Both the position numbers and the translations under genes were made by a program. Below, piece by piece: positions 11,463 through 23,611 of a stretch of DNA of 64,000 bases (positions are counted from its first letter, which is position 1; every line of letters starts with the position of its first letter). The DNA comes from Asterias amurensis. Its lineage: Eukaryota > Echinodermata > Asteroidea > Forcipulatida > Asteriidae. The notes below the pieces were generated by a model, which was given only the letters and a program-made list of their open reading frames with translations, was not told the origin of the DNA and ran no database searches. The stretch spans positions 19,328,349 to 19,392,348 of the forward strand of contig NC_092651.1 of the NCBI RefSeq assembly GCF_032118995.1, written 5' to 3'.

Positions 11463-12779
11463 AAGTACACATCCTTCCTGTGCAAGTTGACACATAGCAC
11501 CCAAGGACCTGTTCCTTCAAATAGAAGACCAGTTTCTTCTAAAAAAATCTATTCCGCGGAAGTAGAATAAAGCAACACAGTTCTCTAAAGAGCAAAATCT
11601 ACCTGGCAAGTAGACACACACAGTCATGGCGTTACCGCAAACCAAATAATATTGAATTTTAGTCAATACCATTCTACAAATATATTTTCATTTATTAATT
11701 CTGGTTGTGGAGCCAAGGGCTCTCAGAAAAGCAAACTAATAACCACTGTACTAGCCAACAACCTAATGGAGAGAAGAAAAAGAAGTTTCAGATTTAGATG
11801 TGAGAGGAAAACCCCAAAGAATTTTGGATCGAATATAAATCCATACCAGTACCATTAATAAACAATCTCTTTAATATAGACATTTCAATTACTGAAAATT
11901 AAACCAGCTGATAAGTGGTTCCGGTTATTTATAAGATTCTTTCTCAATTAGATTAAGAGTTGATGTATAAATATTTACACAATATAAATTTCAACCTACT
12001 TTAAGAGATTTGGTTGCTAATTTGATTAACTAAAGCTGCCAATTATTCACTTTTGAAGCTAATACTAGTCAGAGTTAAACATGAAACCCCAAAATTATGT
12101 TGCACACTGACCATTAAATTATTGATAGTACTTTAGTAAGAAAAAAAAGATAGAACAAATTTATATTTACTATTTTGCGTTCCTTTTTTTTTTTACATCA
12201 CATCCAAAGGGCAAAGTTATTATGGTTCACATCCAAAGGGCAAAGTTATTATGGTTAAGAATATGCTGAAGTGCCATGACCTAGACTCGAACCCAGATTC
12301 TGCTGATCAGAAACACGAAAGCTTGAGACATGTGCTCTTAACTGCTCGCTATGAACGGCTGATAAGACAGCATGGTGTTAGTAATAAATATAAACAATGC
12401 TTATAAAGACCCCTTGCAATTGGCGCAGCGTACTCACATGTGCCTTTCCTGGGTGTCATTTTGGGAGTCAAAACCGTATACGGTATACAAGCATGCACAA
12501 AAGAGAGTTGACACCCAAAATTGCGCGCATTGTTTGGAGGCGCATTCTGTTTTGTGTAAGAAATCAATAGCTCCCCCTTGCATAACACGGAAAGCTACAG
12601 GTGCGCTGAGGTCACGGGCACGTATTTACGCACAGAGAACACCTACTGTGCAATGATCTGCCTCCTTTTTGAATGTGTGACGTCATATGAAAAGGGTCTA
12701 AGGGAGCAAAATATTTGCAGCACAAACAATATGAAGCATGTTGACGTGAACAGAATATGCTGATAGTTGTACATTGTAG

Positions 12780-13175
12780 CAACACTTAAGTGCCATGTCA
12801 CACAAGGCAATAATTACAGGCAACCAGTTCCAGGTAATCTCCAACAAGAAAAGCCATTCACATTTCAATGTCCACATATTTTTCTTGGGGACTGGCATAC
12901 ATTGTTTGAAGAATGACTCGAGTGCAAACCAACCAAAGTGGTCCTGTAGCATGCACTGTAGTTGGTTGCCTCCAAGTTGCCCATAAGAGTTGCCTTGTGT
13001 GACAAGGTCCTTTAGGCCGAGTCACACTGCAGCAATAACGAAAACGATAACGACACAAAGAGAAAGCATTCTGAATTGCTCCACACAGAATACGCCCACG
13101 CTTACTCACCCAATCGAGGGTGTGCATTTTTAACGATCTCGTTTTCATTATCGAGGCCTGTGTGACAGGGCCTCT
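12780..13175. mobile_element. Two adjacent inverted-end repeats
   Basis: The first (~12790-13005) starts GCCATGTCACACAAGGCAAT and ends GTTGCCTTGTGTGACAAGG. The second (~13014-13175) starts AGGCCGAGTCACACTGCAG and ends GGCCTGTGTGACAGGGCC. A reverse relative of the first is at ~60145-60325, and a weaker one near 39500-39735. Both are probable non-autonomous DNA transposons. Confidence 0.5.
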
Positions 13176-13202
13176 AGACTTCACTTTGAGTGTGAATCTT
13201 CA

Positions 13203-16200
13203 TCATCTTTTGGTCAGCTCCTCCACAGATGGAAGGTCCACATTGCTCTCCTCAAGAGACTGTCTGGTGCTGGATTTACGAACTTTCTTCTTGGATTGAC
13301 CGGACGATCTCTGCCGAGACAACCAGAGAGGATACACTTATTTAAAACGATTTCCCAAATCTAAGTGATTCACATTTAACATTTCTATATTAAAATACAG
13401 ACAGCAGTGGTATGATAATGTATGTAAGGCATGAAATCTGACCCTCACACAAGAAAAGAACAACTTTACAGAGTGCAAGGGCTGACATGGACATATCGTT
13501 TAAGCTTCTATCAACTTTTCAGGCTAATGAAGAACAATTTTGCTGATTATTCTGAAGGAATCAAAAAAGTCAGATTAAAGTAGGAAGGATACAACTGAGA
13601 TGTGAATTTTTTTGCGTATAGGCCCTAATTCACTTGTATCAGCCCGCAATTTGCGCATACCAGCTCGATTCACTACCTTTGGGAGAACCCTAATTAACAA
13701 CTTTACAGATTTGGGGGCGGCTTTTGAAGTAATGGACCATTCCTTTATGTATTTTGTAAAGCTCATTTGAGGGAGGGGGGGGGGGCAAGAGGGGGAAAGC
13801 AAAGGTCTGAGAAGGAGGCACTAGGTTAAATAGTAAATAATAAATACTTTTCACATTTATCTTTCAAAAGAAATTTTAAAATAAGAACATTTTTGGATTT
13901 ACCCGTTTAGTCCTGGATGACTTGATGGATAACTGATGCTTATAGATTCTCTCCCCTTCTTGTCTCTCGGAGGTTGTGATAGCTTTATCGTCCAGCATTG
14001 TTAAATTTGGCAACTGGCTGATAACATAGTGTCTGAATTTAAAAATCAAAATGAACAATAATTAGAGCGATGTTTGAAGATGGGGGATAATAGACTGCGA
14101 AAAATGCATTAACAAATTGCATTCATTGTCCGTTTTATATAACTCACACATACTCACAAATGTACAAGTACATGTATGTAGACCCTCTGTCATTTGAAAT
14201 TTGTTCACAATAAAAAATAATTAAAATAAACGTCCACCCTACACTAAATAAAACAGACGGCTGTATGTTCACACGAAGTATCCCCTTGCCTCACTTGACA
14301 ACAGGACATCAATTGCATGTGAAAATGCATCGTTAAAATGAAAGATTCTATCACTCGGTCAACTAATAATAGATGCAAGACTCAAATATGATAAAAGGAA
14401 AAATTATGAAGTATTAATACCCTGCTGATTTAGAACACGTCAAGAGGTATAAACAGTTAAATAGGTGCAAAAAACTTTTGTAATAATAAAGTTCTTTAAA
14501 ATGACTACAGAAAAGCGTCCTAGATATACAGAGAAATTCATTTCTCAGGAAAACCGAAAGGGAGTTAACTATTGTAAGGTAGAAGTTTAAAATAAATGGA
14601 AGAAACCACATCCACGCTACAAATATTTTAGTAAGATTATCTTGTCTTGTAGCAAATGATGAAAATACGAAGAAGAACCTAAACTAACCGGGAGGAAAGT
14701 AGTGAATGGCAAATTGGACATTAAAAATATCTTTCAGCTTCAGAAATTTATATTTGAAACAGATAGGAGTTGATACATTGTGCATTGTACTGGACAAGCC
14801 ACACGTAAATGTACGCTGGGCTAGTGTTAACGGCGAGCGAGCCCTGCACAGATTTAAAGGCAGTGGACACTATTGGTAACTACTCAAAATAATTGTAAGC
14901 TTAACAACTTACTTGATAACGAGTAATGGGGAGAGGTTGATAGTATCAAACATTGTGAGAAACAGCTCCCTCTGAAGTAATGTAGTTTTTGAGAAAGAAG
15001 TAATTTTCCGCAAATTTGATTTTGAGACTTAGAATTACAGTTTGAGGTCTCGAAATCAAGCATCTGAAAGCACACAACTTCGTGTGACAAGGGTGTTTTT
15101 TTCTTCATTATTATCTCGCAATTTCGACGACCAATTGAGCTCATATTTTCACAGGTTTGTTATTTTATGCATATATGTTGAGATACACCAAGTGAGAAGA
15201 CTGGTCTTTGACAATAACCAATAGTGTCAAGTGTCTTTAAACTGCGCAAATTGATACTTTATTTATGTCATTACAGACTATATTGGGTAAAGCCAGGACA
15301 ACAAAACTATACATACAACTGTACATTAGGATACATAATACCGAATCATCTGAGCAGCAGTGTTCTGTTGACCTGTACATTATAATTTACTTTTTTTTCT
15401 TCAGGAAATCCTAGTACTAAGATGGCCTTGGAGAAAATGAGCCACAAGGAAATAAAAAAGCAGACCAATGACTAATCATATAAAATAGAATAAACTGAAA
15501 TTAGCATATATTATAAAAAAAACAGAGCAAATTAAGTACAAAAGTGGATATATAGTGTCTACTTTACTTTCTTGAGAAAATAGGGAAAAAACATGCTGAA
15601 GCCTTCATGTAGCAAAGTCATAGACTAACTTGAAAACACAATAGATGTTGATTTTGCACTGATATAAAGGGTGTTGTTTAGTTTTTACCCTTACACTGTA
15701 CACTCTGTGTATTGAATTAAAGGCAGTGGACACTATTAGTAATTACTCAAAATAATTATTAGCATAAAACCTTTCATGGTAGCGAGTAATGGGGAGAAGC
15801 TGATAGTATAAAACTTTGTGAGAAACGGCTCCCTTTAAAAAATTTAAAATGGTTGATCATCTTTTTGCGGATGGAAAGGAAGGGATTTTTTTTTTTTTTT
15901 TTATAGTTTTGTTGACATGCCAAATATGAAATCAAGAATAAAGAAATCATCACCATCACTATAAAACAGAGGATTTGTGTGTTTTAGATGTTTTTAATAG
16001 TTTTGTCAAACAAATTTAACTCCTAGATGACATTTTCTGTAAACTTTTTCAAACAACCATGCACAGTGTAGCCCAAGTAAATATTTGAAGAATTGTTCTT
16101 GCTTTGCCAACATGAATAAAAACCTTCTTTTCAAACCTGTACATTTTGAAAAAAATATCAGCTGAAAAATCTGGGCAGTAAAAGTTTAAAGAGATATCCA

Positions 16201-17887
16201 GACATGGAAAATAAAAATAAAATTAAAAAAAATGGGGTCGGGGTTTTGAACGGTCGGGCAGGGACGATCAACAATTTTTTTTTATGTGGCCTAATGTAGT
16301 TTTCGAGAAAGAAGTAATTTTCCACGAATTTGATTTCAAGACCTCAGATTTAGAATTTGAGGTCTCGAAATCAAGCATCTGAAAGCACACAACTTCGTGT
16401 GACAAGGGTGTTTTTTCGCAGGTTTGTTATTTTATGCATGTTGAAATATATATATTTATAATATATATTTTATGCATACTGTATTCTCAGTACTTTCCTG
16501 AGGTCTTTGAACACAAATCCATAGGCAAACCAATCAAGATTTCGTTTTCACCGAATTCAGCAACGATTTAATATTTAACTAAAAAATAGTTCACAAACCT
16601 GTAGTCTAGATACTGTTCATACGACCCTCCGTTGAAGAAACTCGGTGCAGCCGGGTTGTTTATCATACTCAAGTATTGAAGATCCGGGAATGCCTTGGCA
16701 ACGGTCTCAATGAATACCGTCAGGTTGGCGATGCGATTCCTATTGACCCACAGAATCGTGATATTGGGAAGGGACGGGAACTTTACATGGGATTTCAGGC
16801 TGTTGTTGTCCAGGATGAGAGTGTGGATGTTTTGGAAGGTCTCCAAAGAGCGCAGGTCACTGTAGACAATGGTAGAGGGTGGAGTTTATCAAGATTCTTT
16901 CATTGGTAATCTCTCTTCAAAATTAATGGCAATACACATTTGCTTGGTTGCATTAGTAGAAGTACAGCTTTCTATAATTTGAAGCATATTTTGAGAATAA
17001 TTTCACTTCAGAGTCTTATGTGGTTATGGAAAAAAGATGTAAGTTTTGGTCAAAACAAAATTGAATTTGAGAAGAGGTAGAATTCCTGAACGTCAACTTT
17101 TTAGCATATTTAATTTATTACATTAATTTAATAACACTACAGCATACAGTATGCTCAATCCTCACTTTTAAGTTATTAATAGTAAGCACAAAAAATGTGC
17201 TATATTAAAAATGATGGAGCACAAATTAAGCCATAAGCCTTTTTGAGGTATGGCGGACACAATGCTACAACACTGTAAAGTTGTGGTAAATGTGTGCGTA
17301 TTGACCATTAGAAATAGAACGTATGTTATTCAGTGAAGTGCGCATTTTAGGCGACGCTGCGTTTACACGTAAACCTAATGACCACCAACATGGTGAGCGT
17401 GGCATAAGTCGCACCGCGTATTACACGCGTATCACGTCCGCCATACCTCAAAAAGGCTTATGGGGTCTGAGCTGTTGGTTTTGAGAAGTGGTATCTTTCC
17501 TCGACCTCCACCTCGTAGGGTCCCTGTTCAAATGCCATCGTGGGGCACCATGTGGATGGGGTTTTCAGCCCATACAGGACTGCGTGGGTTTTCCCTGCAA
17601 TTTCTCTGGGGTTTTCCTCCCACATCTAAAACTGAAATTCCTTCTTTGTCTTCTTTCCATTGGGTTCTTGGCTATGATTAAAAAGTGCACTTTTCTGAGA
17701 GTCCTTGGCTTCACAACCATTATCTAATCAATAAAATATACGGCTAGATTTATAGTTTTAAAATATACCTGAAATTGTTGTGGCTTAAATCCAGGACCTG
17801 TGCTTTGCTTGAGTATTTTGAGATGATATCGTTGTCGAGTTCTGTCAGATCGTTGAAGGCCAATGAAACCCTGCTGCTCTCGTCCAT
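13203..17887 (-). CDS. LRMDA: Leucine-rich-repeat protein, LRMDA (C10orf11)-like, 205 aa
   Basis: Four exons joined by in-frame GT-AG introns: 17769-17887, 16599-16859, 13903-14032 and 13203-13310. The start is ATG at 17885-17887, with an in-frame TAA 30 nt upstream. The stop is TGA at 13203-13205. The protein has three to four LRRs (VLDLSHNNFSDLRSLETF, HTLILDNNSL, ITILWVNRNRIANL, LQYLSMINNPAAPS). An LRR-cap-like stretch YRHYVISQLPNLTMLDDKAI follows, and the tail is basic and serine-rich (QSKKKVRKSSTRQS). This order and the cap match leucine-rich melanocyte differentiation-associated protein. In vertebrates that protein is linked to melanocyte differentiation; its role in invertebrates is not established. 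An upstream 5' exon is possible, since CTTAG precedes the first exon's coding part. The orthologue name is likely but less sure than the exon structure. Confidence 0.82.
14858..15236. mobile_element. TTAA-flanked MITE, AGGCAGTGGACACTATTGG family, full copy
   Basis: Bounded by TTAA on both sides (14854-14857 and 15237-15240). Ends are inverted: AGGCAGTGGACACTATTGGT and its degraded mirror. No coding capacity. It lies in the intron between LRR exons 13903-14032 and 16599-16859. TTAA targets are typical of piggyBac and Kolobok transposons. Confidence 0.8.
15721..16447. mobile_element. TTAA MITE copy split by about 450 bp of other DNA
   Basis: The first half (15721 to ~15836) ends within the CTCCCTTT segment. 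The second half resumes at ~16288 with CTAATGTAGTTTTCGAGAAA and runs to ~16447, lacking the right terminus. The foreign ~450 bp is AT-rich, contains a poly-T run at ~15887-15902, and is unrecognised. Confidence 0.65.
17231..17463. mobile_element. MITE, CATAAGCCTTTTTGAGGTAT family
   Basis: Left end CCATAAGCCTTTTTGAGGTA is mirrored by right end TACCTCAAAAAGGCTTATGG, and GGCGGAC / GTCCGCC extend the arms. Total 233 bp. A partial relative (CCGCTATACCTCAAAAGACT) is near 5125-5150. Confidence 0.75.
17470..17730 (+). mobile_element. Probable tRNA-derived SINE
   Basis: Contains a B-box-like GGTCCCTGTTCAAATGCC near 17517. It then has a body with TGCGTGGGTTTTCCCTGC and GGGGTTTTCCTCCCACAT, and ends TAATCAATAAAATA. 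The body recurs at ~57180-57345 and, reversed and shortened, near 61555-61680. Confidence 0.5.
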
Positions 17888-19711
17888 GACTGCTTTGGCA
17901 CGTTCTAAGCTTACTTACAGTTCGCAAAATCCTTCTCAGCACTTGGGTATTATTGTATTACATCTATTAAAAAAAAAAAAATTTGGGTTGGACAAAGGAA
18001 AACTTGAACCTGTGTCCTCCGCACTAACGTACCCTCTCTCTACCAACTTAGCTATCTCCACATTGATAGAAGAACGAACCTCATATAGTTCTAGGTTTAC
18101 AGCTTAGCTATCTAGCCCTGATGTTGGCGGGAAAAATGTAAACAAAACTTTCAAATCACTAAAATATTCCATGCTAAGCAAATTTCTGTGCTAATAGCAG
18201 CTGGGGCTGGGCCCAGAAAATTGGGCCCTGGTTGGACTCCTCTGTTGGGGTCAACGGTACAGTTGTGCTGAATGTGGTTGTCTTGCTCTCAGACCTACCA
18301 AGTCTCACGCATTAGGGGTCTGTCTCACGCTCCTCACCCGCACCGCAAACATTTTCTCAAGCATTTGGGCCAGACCGGGAAAAAAAATAATAATAATGCA
18401 CAATCTTCAGATTGCACACAGTTTTTCAGAATTATCAACTTATCAAAAGTCTCACGCATAGCTGGCCTCTGAACTTTGCATCTCTGCTCTGTGCTCTTGG
18501 AGTCCTTGGACATTGGTATGGTAATGGTATTGGTAGCCCCACTTTTGTGACCAACTCTTAATCTTAACCGCACATCAAATAAAATAAAATTTGACAGCAC
18601 ACATGGGATACCTTACATGTCTTATATATTTATCTTTATAAATTGACATAACTCCATTGTATTTTAAGCTATGAAGCTGATTTAAAGCACAATTGAACTT
18701 CTCGTGGAACAAGCTTTCCATTGATATCAACTGTGTAGAGTAATATGTTATGCAAAACCCCCCAAACTCCCTACAATGGGGGGAGCTAATAGTAGGAAAT
18801 CTAACAGATAAACCAGACCTGTCTTATAAAAAACACCAACATTGAACATGTCACATCACCTGCAGTAGTACCAACCATGGAGGTAGAATTCTACCTCCAT
18901 GTACCAACCATGGGCGCGCGGCCGCCCCACCCTCATCAGTCTGTTTCTACCTCCATGGTTAAAATCAATTTAAATGCATTACAATTAAAGAACGGACTAC
19001 TCCCCCCCGCCCCCCATAACATATCATGATAAACAATGCTGTATAAACTTTTTTTAAACTTACTTTATTTCGTGACACACCTGTCCTGTTTTGATTTCTG
19101 TGTGATGACACTGTCCACTGACACGAACTGCATATCAAGACAATCAGCTATAAGTAGGCCGGGGAGAGGTGGATTTTATACAGCGCCCTCTAGCGACATG
19201 GAATATTCCAGTGTCAAGAAACACACAACAAAATGACATAACAATCAAATATTCCCTTTTTTTTTCTCAGCATGATTTGCCTTTGAAAGTTTCCCAACAT
19301 TACAATCATAATTGCAAAAAACTATGGAGGAAACAAACTTCCTCCATTTGAATCTGACTACTTTTTTTCAATTTCTGTCTCTATGGTATTCAACATCAGC
19401 CTGTTCAGCCATTTTGACTTTGAAATTAGGTGGCCACAGCACTATGAAACATTAGGTTTTGGGTAAAATTATCTGCTCAATACACAAGTCTAATGAGGAT
19501 ATACCCATGAATACCGGGAAAATACACCCTTTTTTTGTAGGAACATTACCTTTGCGCTGTTTCCCACTGCGAGGAAAGTCGCTTCAGTTTTGCAATCGCC
19601 TGAAGTTTGAACACGGCTCTATTGGCTCTTTTACGTGCAGTACACACAGAACCATTGGCTTTCTGTCTCAACTAAAAGTGCCTAGCTAAGGATCAAAGTG
19701 TCAAAACTAGG

Positions 19712-19862
19712 GGCCTTTCTCAAACCACGGCTTGGGCTCCGGCTCAGGCTCCGCGCGCTGTGTACGCAGCTCGGCCTTTAACATGCATTTTCAGCGCGTA
19801 TTGCCGAGTGTACCAGCACGCGGAGCCTGAGCCGGAGCCTAAGCCGAGGTTTGAGAAAGGCC
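19712..19862. mobile_element. Palindromic MITE, GGCCTTTCTCAAACC ends (copy 1)
   Basis: Starts GGCCTTTCTCAAACCACGGC and ends GAGGTTTGAGAAAGGCC. Inside the arms are degenerate GGCTCCGGCTCAGGCTCC / GGAGCCTGAGCCGGAGCC runs, and the centre is GCTGTGTACGCAGC. A second copy is at 37437-37630. Confidence 0.75.
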
Positions 19863-20149
19863 TTAGGACTCGAACCAACACTCAGCTAATCATTATAACA
19901 AAAGAACTCAAGTCTGGTGCACTAAACCGCTCGAGCCTGACACGCCACTTCTTTATGAAACAGAACACATGTTAAACAATTCAGCCTACAAAAAATAAAT
20001 ACAATAAAACACTTTGATATTTTTTTACTTTTTTTTTAATTAAAGAAAGGACATAAACAATAACAAACAGTAGAGAAAGGAAAATAACTACACAGATTTT
20101 ATCACAGTTCTACGAACTACGTACTTACAAACTCGGGACAAAAACAGTT

Positions 20150-20319
20150 TGGGCCCAACTTAAAGCTGTTAAGCAGAAAATACTTGCTAAACAAAACAAA
20201 GAGTGGGGCACCAGTTTCAACAACGTAAACTTAGGGGTAATGGTAACCTGATTCTGCAAGAGTTGTCAATGCTTAGCAAGTGTTTGTGTGTACAATACAA
20301 GCTTCATCAAATTGGGCTT
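20150..20319. mobile_element. MITE, GGGCCCAATTTCATAAAGC family
   Basis: Starts TTGGGCCCAACTTAAAGCTG and ends AAGCTTCATCAAATTGGGC. It shares GAGTGGGGCACCAG with the 4512-4706 copy. Confidence 0.6.
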
Positions 20320-20474
20320 GAATTGTATAGAAAACCAATAACTTGAAATACCAATCATCAGTGAGTGGATGTTTTCTGTGTGGACCTTCTTATTTTAAAT
20401 TGAGTATCAGTTAGCACCCAGAAGAAACATTGTATCTCTAAAAATTTCTTAACAATTTTTTTTTTATTTTATCA

Positions 20475-20636
20475 GGGCCTAATTTCATAAAGCTGTTAAG
20501 CATCAAAATTTGCTTAGCATAGCCAACACACCATGTAGAGTATATTGTTCGTGATTGGTTCCCTGCTCATATCTGCTTAGCAGACCAATTTGCTAAGCTT
20601 TATCTTCTGCTTATCAGCTTTTAACAGTCATTATTT
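20475..20636. mobile_element. MITE, GGGCCCAATTTCATAAAGC family
   Basis: Starts CAGGGCCTAATTTCATAAAG and continues CTGTTAAGCATC. The right end GCTTATCAGCTTTTAACAG is degraded. It is a diverged member. Confidence 0.55.
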
Positions 20637-23611
20637 TTTAACGCTATTCACAAAACCAGTAATTTCAAACCATATTTCATAATGAAAGTTACTTAACTGA
20701 CAATTATTTTGCTTAAAATCATTTCCATGTTACTGATATTTTTTTTAAATAGACCTGCACAGATATTTCTAATTGGACTACAATAAAGAAATGACTGATT
20801 TTGAGTGACTTTGGCTACTGTTGCATGGCTGATGGCTACTGTGGAATAATGTGTATTTTTCAATGATCTAGCCATAGCCGCAACCAAAACCATGACTTCA
20901 GCCACTGCCTGGCTTTGACAATCACAGCTTATGCTGTAGTATTAGCCCCATGCAGTAAGTGCATGATGTCAACATTTTCAATGGAGCCTCAGCCAGATAG
21001 CCAAAGCCAAAGCCATGAGTTAAATAAAAAAGTAGGACAAACAAAAGTCTTCAATTCATAATGAACTAGATTGGTGCCTTTTAAAACATGTAATAATCAA
21101 GCCTATGGGTACAATGTACATAACATATGACGCTACAGTCTTGGAACCAGGCAATGTGTTTTCAATGATGATCGTTTTCAATTGTGATAAGTTAGTAACA
21201 TAATTAAGAACTTCTTCAACAATATTGGCAATAATTCAGGCACTCCTTCTTTTTGGCAAAACTTGTCAGGACAGCACTTACAGCATTAGCAAATGATATG
21301 ATTATGGTGATAATGATTGTCTTTAAAGTGAATAAAGTGAGTGAATGAATGAAGTTAAGTTTCCATTCTACCCAAAAGAGAACAATATTTCTCTGAATCC
21401 TGCAAGTTCGAAAATTGGACAAAAGTTTGTTTTCACTAAACTTAAGTTTCATTTTTTGAGACATGCTTAAAACTCTCCAGTTAAATGGTTGGTTGTATAA
21501 TTTGAAGTAAAGTCATGCTTTTTTTTTGTTTTTAATTGTTCACCACTTATCTGAAGAGCGAATGTTTGTTCTTTTTCAAACACCTCGCTTCAGAAATCTG
21601 TCAACCATCACATCAATACTCAATCACTGCGATCTGTAATTGGTTCAGGGTAATCAATAACCAATCAGTGTTATCAATAACCAATCAGGAATATTATTTG
21701 CAAGGCAATAAATATCACCAGCTAATTTTCATGAAACAAAACCATTCAGTTTTTTAAAGGGAAGCCAACTTCAATCAAGTTGAAAAGATACCAAGGCTTA
21801 GGCCGAGACTCCAGCTTGGACTTAATCAGTAATTTGGAAAATGAACAATCAAAGCCCAAGCCCATGCTGTGCTAATATGAAAACAACCTTAAAATCTATA
21901 TATTAACCAGCAAAAGGGCTAAAACTTCTGAGCAGTGTAACCAAACATAATATGTTTCATCATAAATTTGTCCCTATAAGTCAATTAAGTATACATACTT
22001 TGCACATCTCAGACCATCAATTGCAGATTTATTTGTACCATCATTTGGAGACCACGAGTTGACACTGACGTAAATTGGTAACCGTGCAAAAGAAATGACT
22101 TCAAAATCAAACAAATAAATCTAGCTTAGCATGTCTTTATGCTTAGCTGAAGAGGACCAGTGCAACCCGCAGATAAGCACAAAGACATGATGTACAAGTT
22201 AAAACGGTATACACTGAATCATAGACAAGACACTTGTTGACACTGGTGGTAATCCGATTAAATACTCAATCCGAAAAAAAAAGCAAGATTATACGCCCAA
22301 GCAGCTTGTAAAGCATGGTTTAAATACTACAATATTTACACACATTTAAAACTACACGAGAAAAAAACAATTTTTTTTTAACAATGTCAGATTTAACATG
22401 CAGTGTTTAAAATTTATTTGTGGTGTTTTTGTATGTTTTTTTTTAAAACTTGGTTCAGCTCACAAATTTTGACAGTATATCGACCACTGAAATCAAAAGG
22501 AAAAAAAATACTACAAATATGACATGTTTCAAAGGTCAGAGTTCAAGGCCAATGAGAGGAGGTACACTCCCTCATCTGAAATAAATTTATCAAATAATCA
22601 AAATATAAAATAATGTCAAAGTTTGATCCAATGTATTGAATGTTTTTGAGAAGGAAAACAAATTCTGGACATCACTAAATCAATTGAATAAAAAATAACT
22701 CTCCTTTCAGATTTTCAACTAAAAAAGTACAATATATTAACAGCAAAATAGCCTTGATGTGAAGCATTTTCTTATAATTCCTGTTGAATCTTCAGATTTT
22801 AGTGGATTTATTCTTGGTTTTGTTTTTTGGGGGGAGAACACACTAAAGACTCACAAAGAAACCATGATTCTTAAGCTTGCTTCAAAATTGGTACAAAACA
22901 GATCAGATGGACAAGACACACTTTTTAAAAACCAACAAGAAAATGGGGTATTTGTTTTAAATGGCCATAACTACCAGAATACAATGGCTTGAGCATTTTA
23001 AAATGTACATGGAATGGAGAAATAATTTTTGCTTTCAGTTAGTTGTTTTATTTTTTGTTGTCACAAATCTTCTCATTGTTTTAGCGCACATCTAATGTGC
23101 AACTGAGAACTTGGCCCAACTTGGGAATCAGCCCAACTACAGTTCAGATGGTAAAAAAAGAACCAACTTGAGCACACCAATTCTGGAACATACCCATGTT
23201 GGAACAGTCAGGTGGTACAATTACCATGGAACTATAGGCGGTACAGTTACTCAAGTTGGGTTGACAACAGTATCCATAATGTGATAACAAAACAAAATCA
23301 TGCAGCATCCATTTTTAACTTGCAAATTTGGCAATTTTTTTTTTTTTTTTGGGGGGGGGGGTTTTAAGGGGGGGGGTCACGTCAGTGGACAAATGTAGTA
23401 AAACTGTACCTCTAAAGCAGGAAGCGGTTCATGGGTAACACGGTACACATAGGAATGCTTCAAATCAATGCTTCTCTGATTACTCTATGTTTAAAGTCAT
23501 ACACTGGTCGCTGAAGCTGATGTTCTTAATCCACAGGGGTTGTACAAAGCTGGTGTTCTTTTTCCATGGGGGGGGGGGGGGGGGTGGGGTCGGGGAAGTA
23601 GTTTCAATGTT

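Larger units (their letters stand above)
8301..13202. other. Convergent intergenic region rich in MITEs and SINEs
   Basis: No gene recognised between the 3' ends of WDR61 and the LRR gene. Contents include a SINE (~8637-8870), MITEs at 8956-9125 and 9965-10337, a palindromic element at 11180-11462, and inverted-end repeats near 12395-12705, 12790-13005 and 13014-13175. A perfect 29-bp direct duplication starts at ~12197. The 3' UTR of the LRR gene must lie in the right part, with extent unknown. Confidence 0.5.
17888..23611. other. Upstream of LRR gene and 3' flank/3' UTR of SUMO
   Basis: No coding exon recognised. The left part should contain the LRR gene promoter and any 5' UTR exon. The right part should contain the SUMO 3' UTR, transcribed leftward. 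Repeats include a reverse SINE fragment (~17965-18060), a palindromic MITE (19712-19862) and GGGCCCAATTTCATAAAGC MITEs (20150-20319, 20475-20636). A GGCTATGGCT-rich inverted repeat lies at ~20813-21020, and poly-T/poly-G runs near 23333-23360. Confidence 0.45.

Noticed and set aside
12372-12656. 94-aa frame and its neighbours
   Set aside because: No domain, overlapping frames on both strands, and the DNA looks like an inverted-end repeat.
18334-18600. 88-aa minus-strand frame rich in arginine and cysteine
   Set aside because: It reads through repeats of GTCTCACGCATT and a poly-A/T stretch. No recognised domain and no splice link to the LRR gene.
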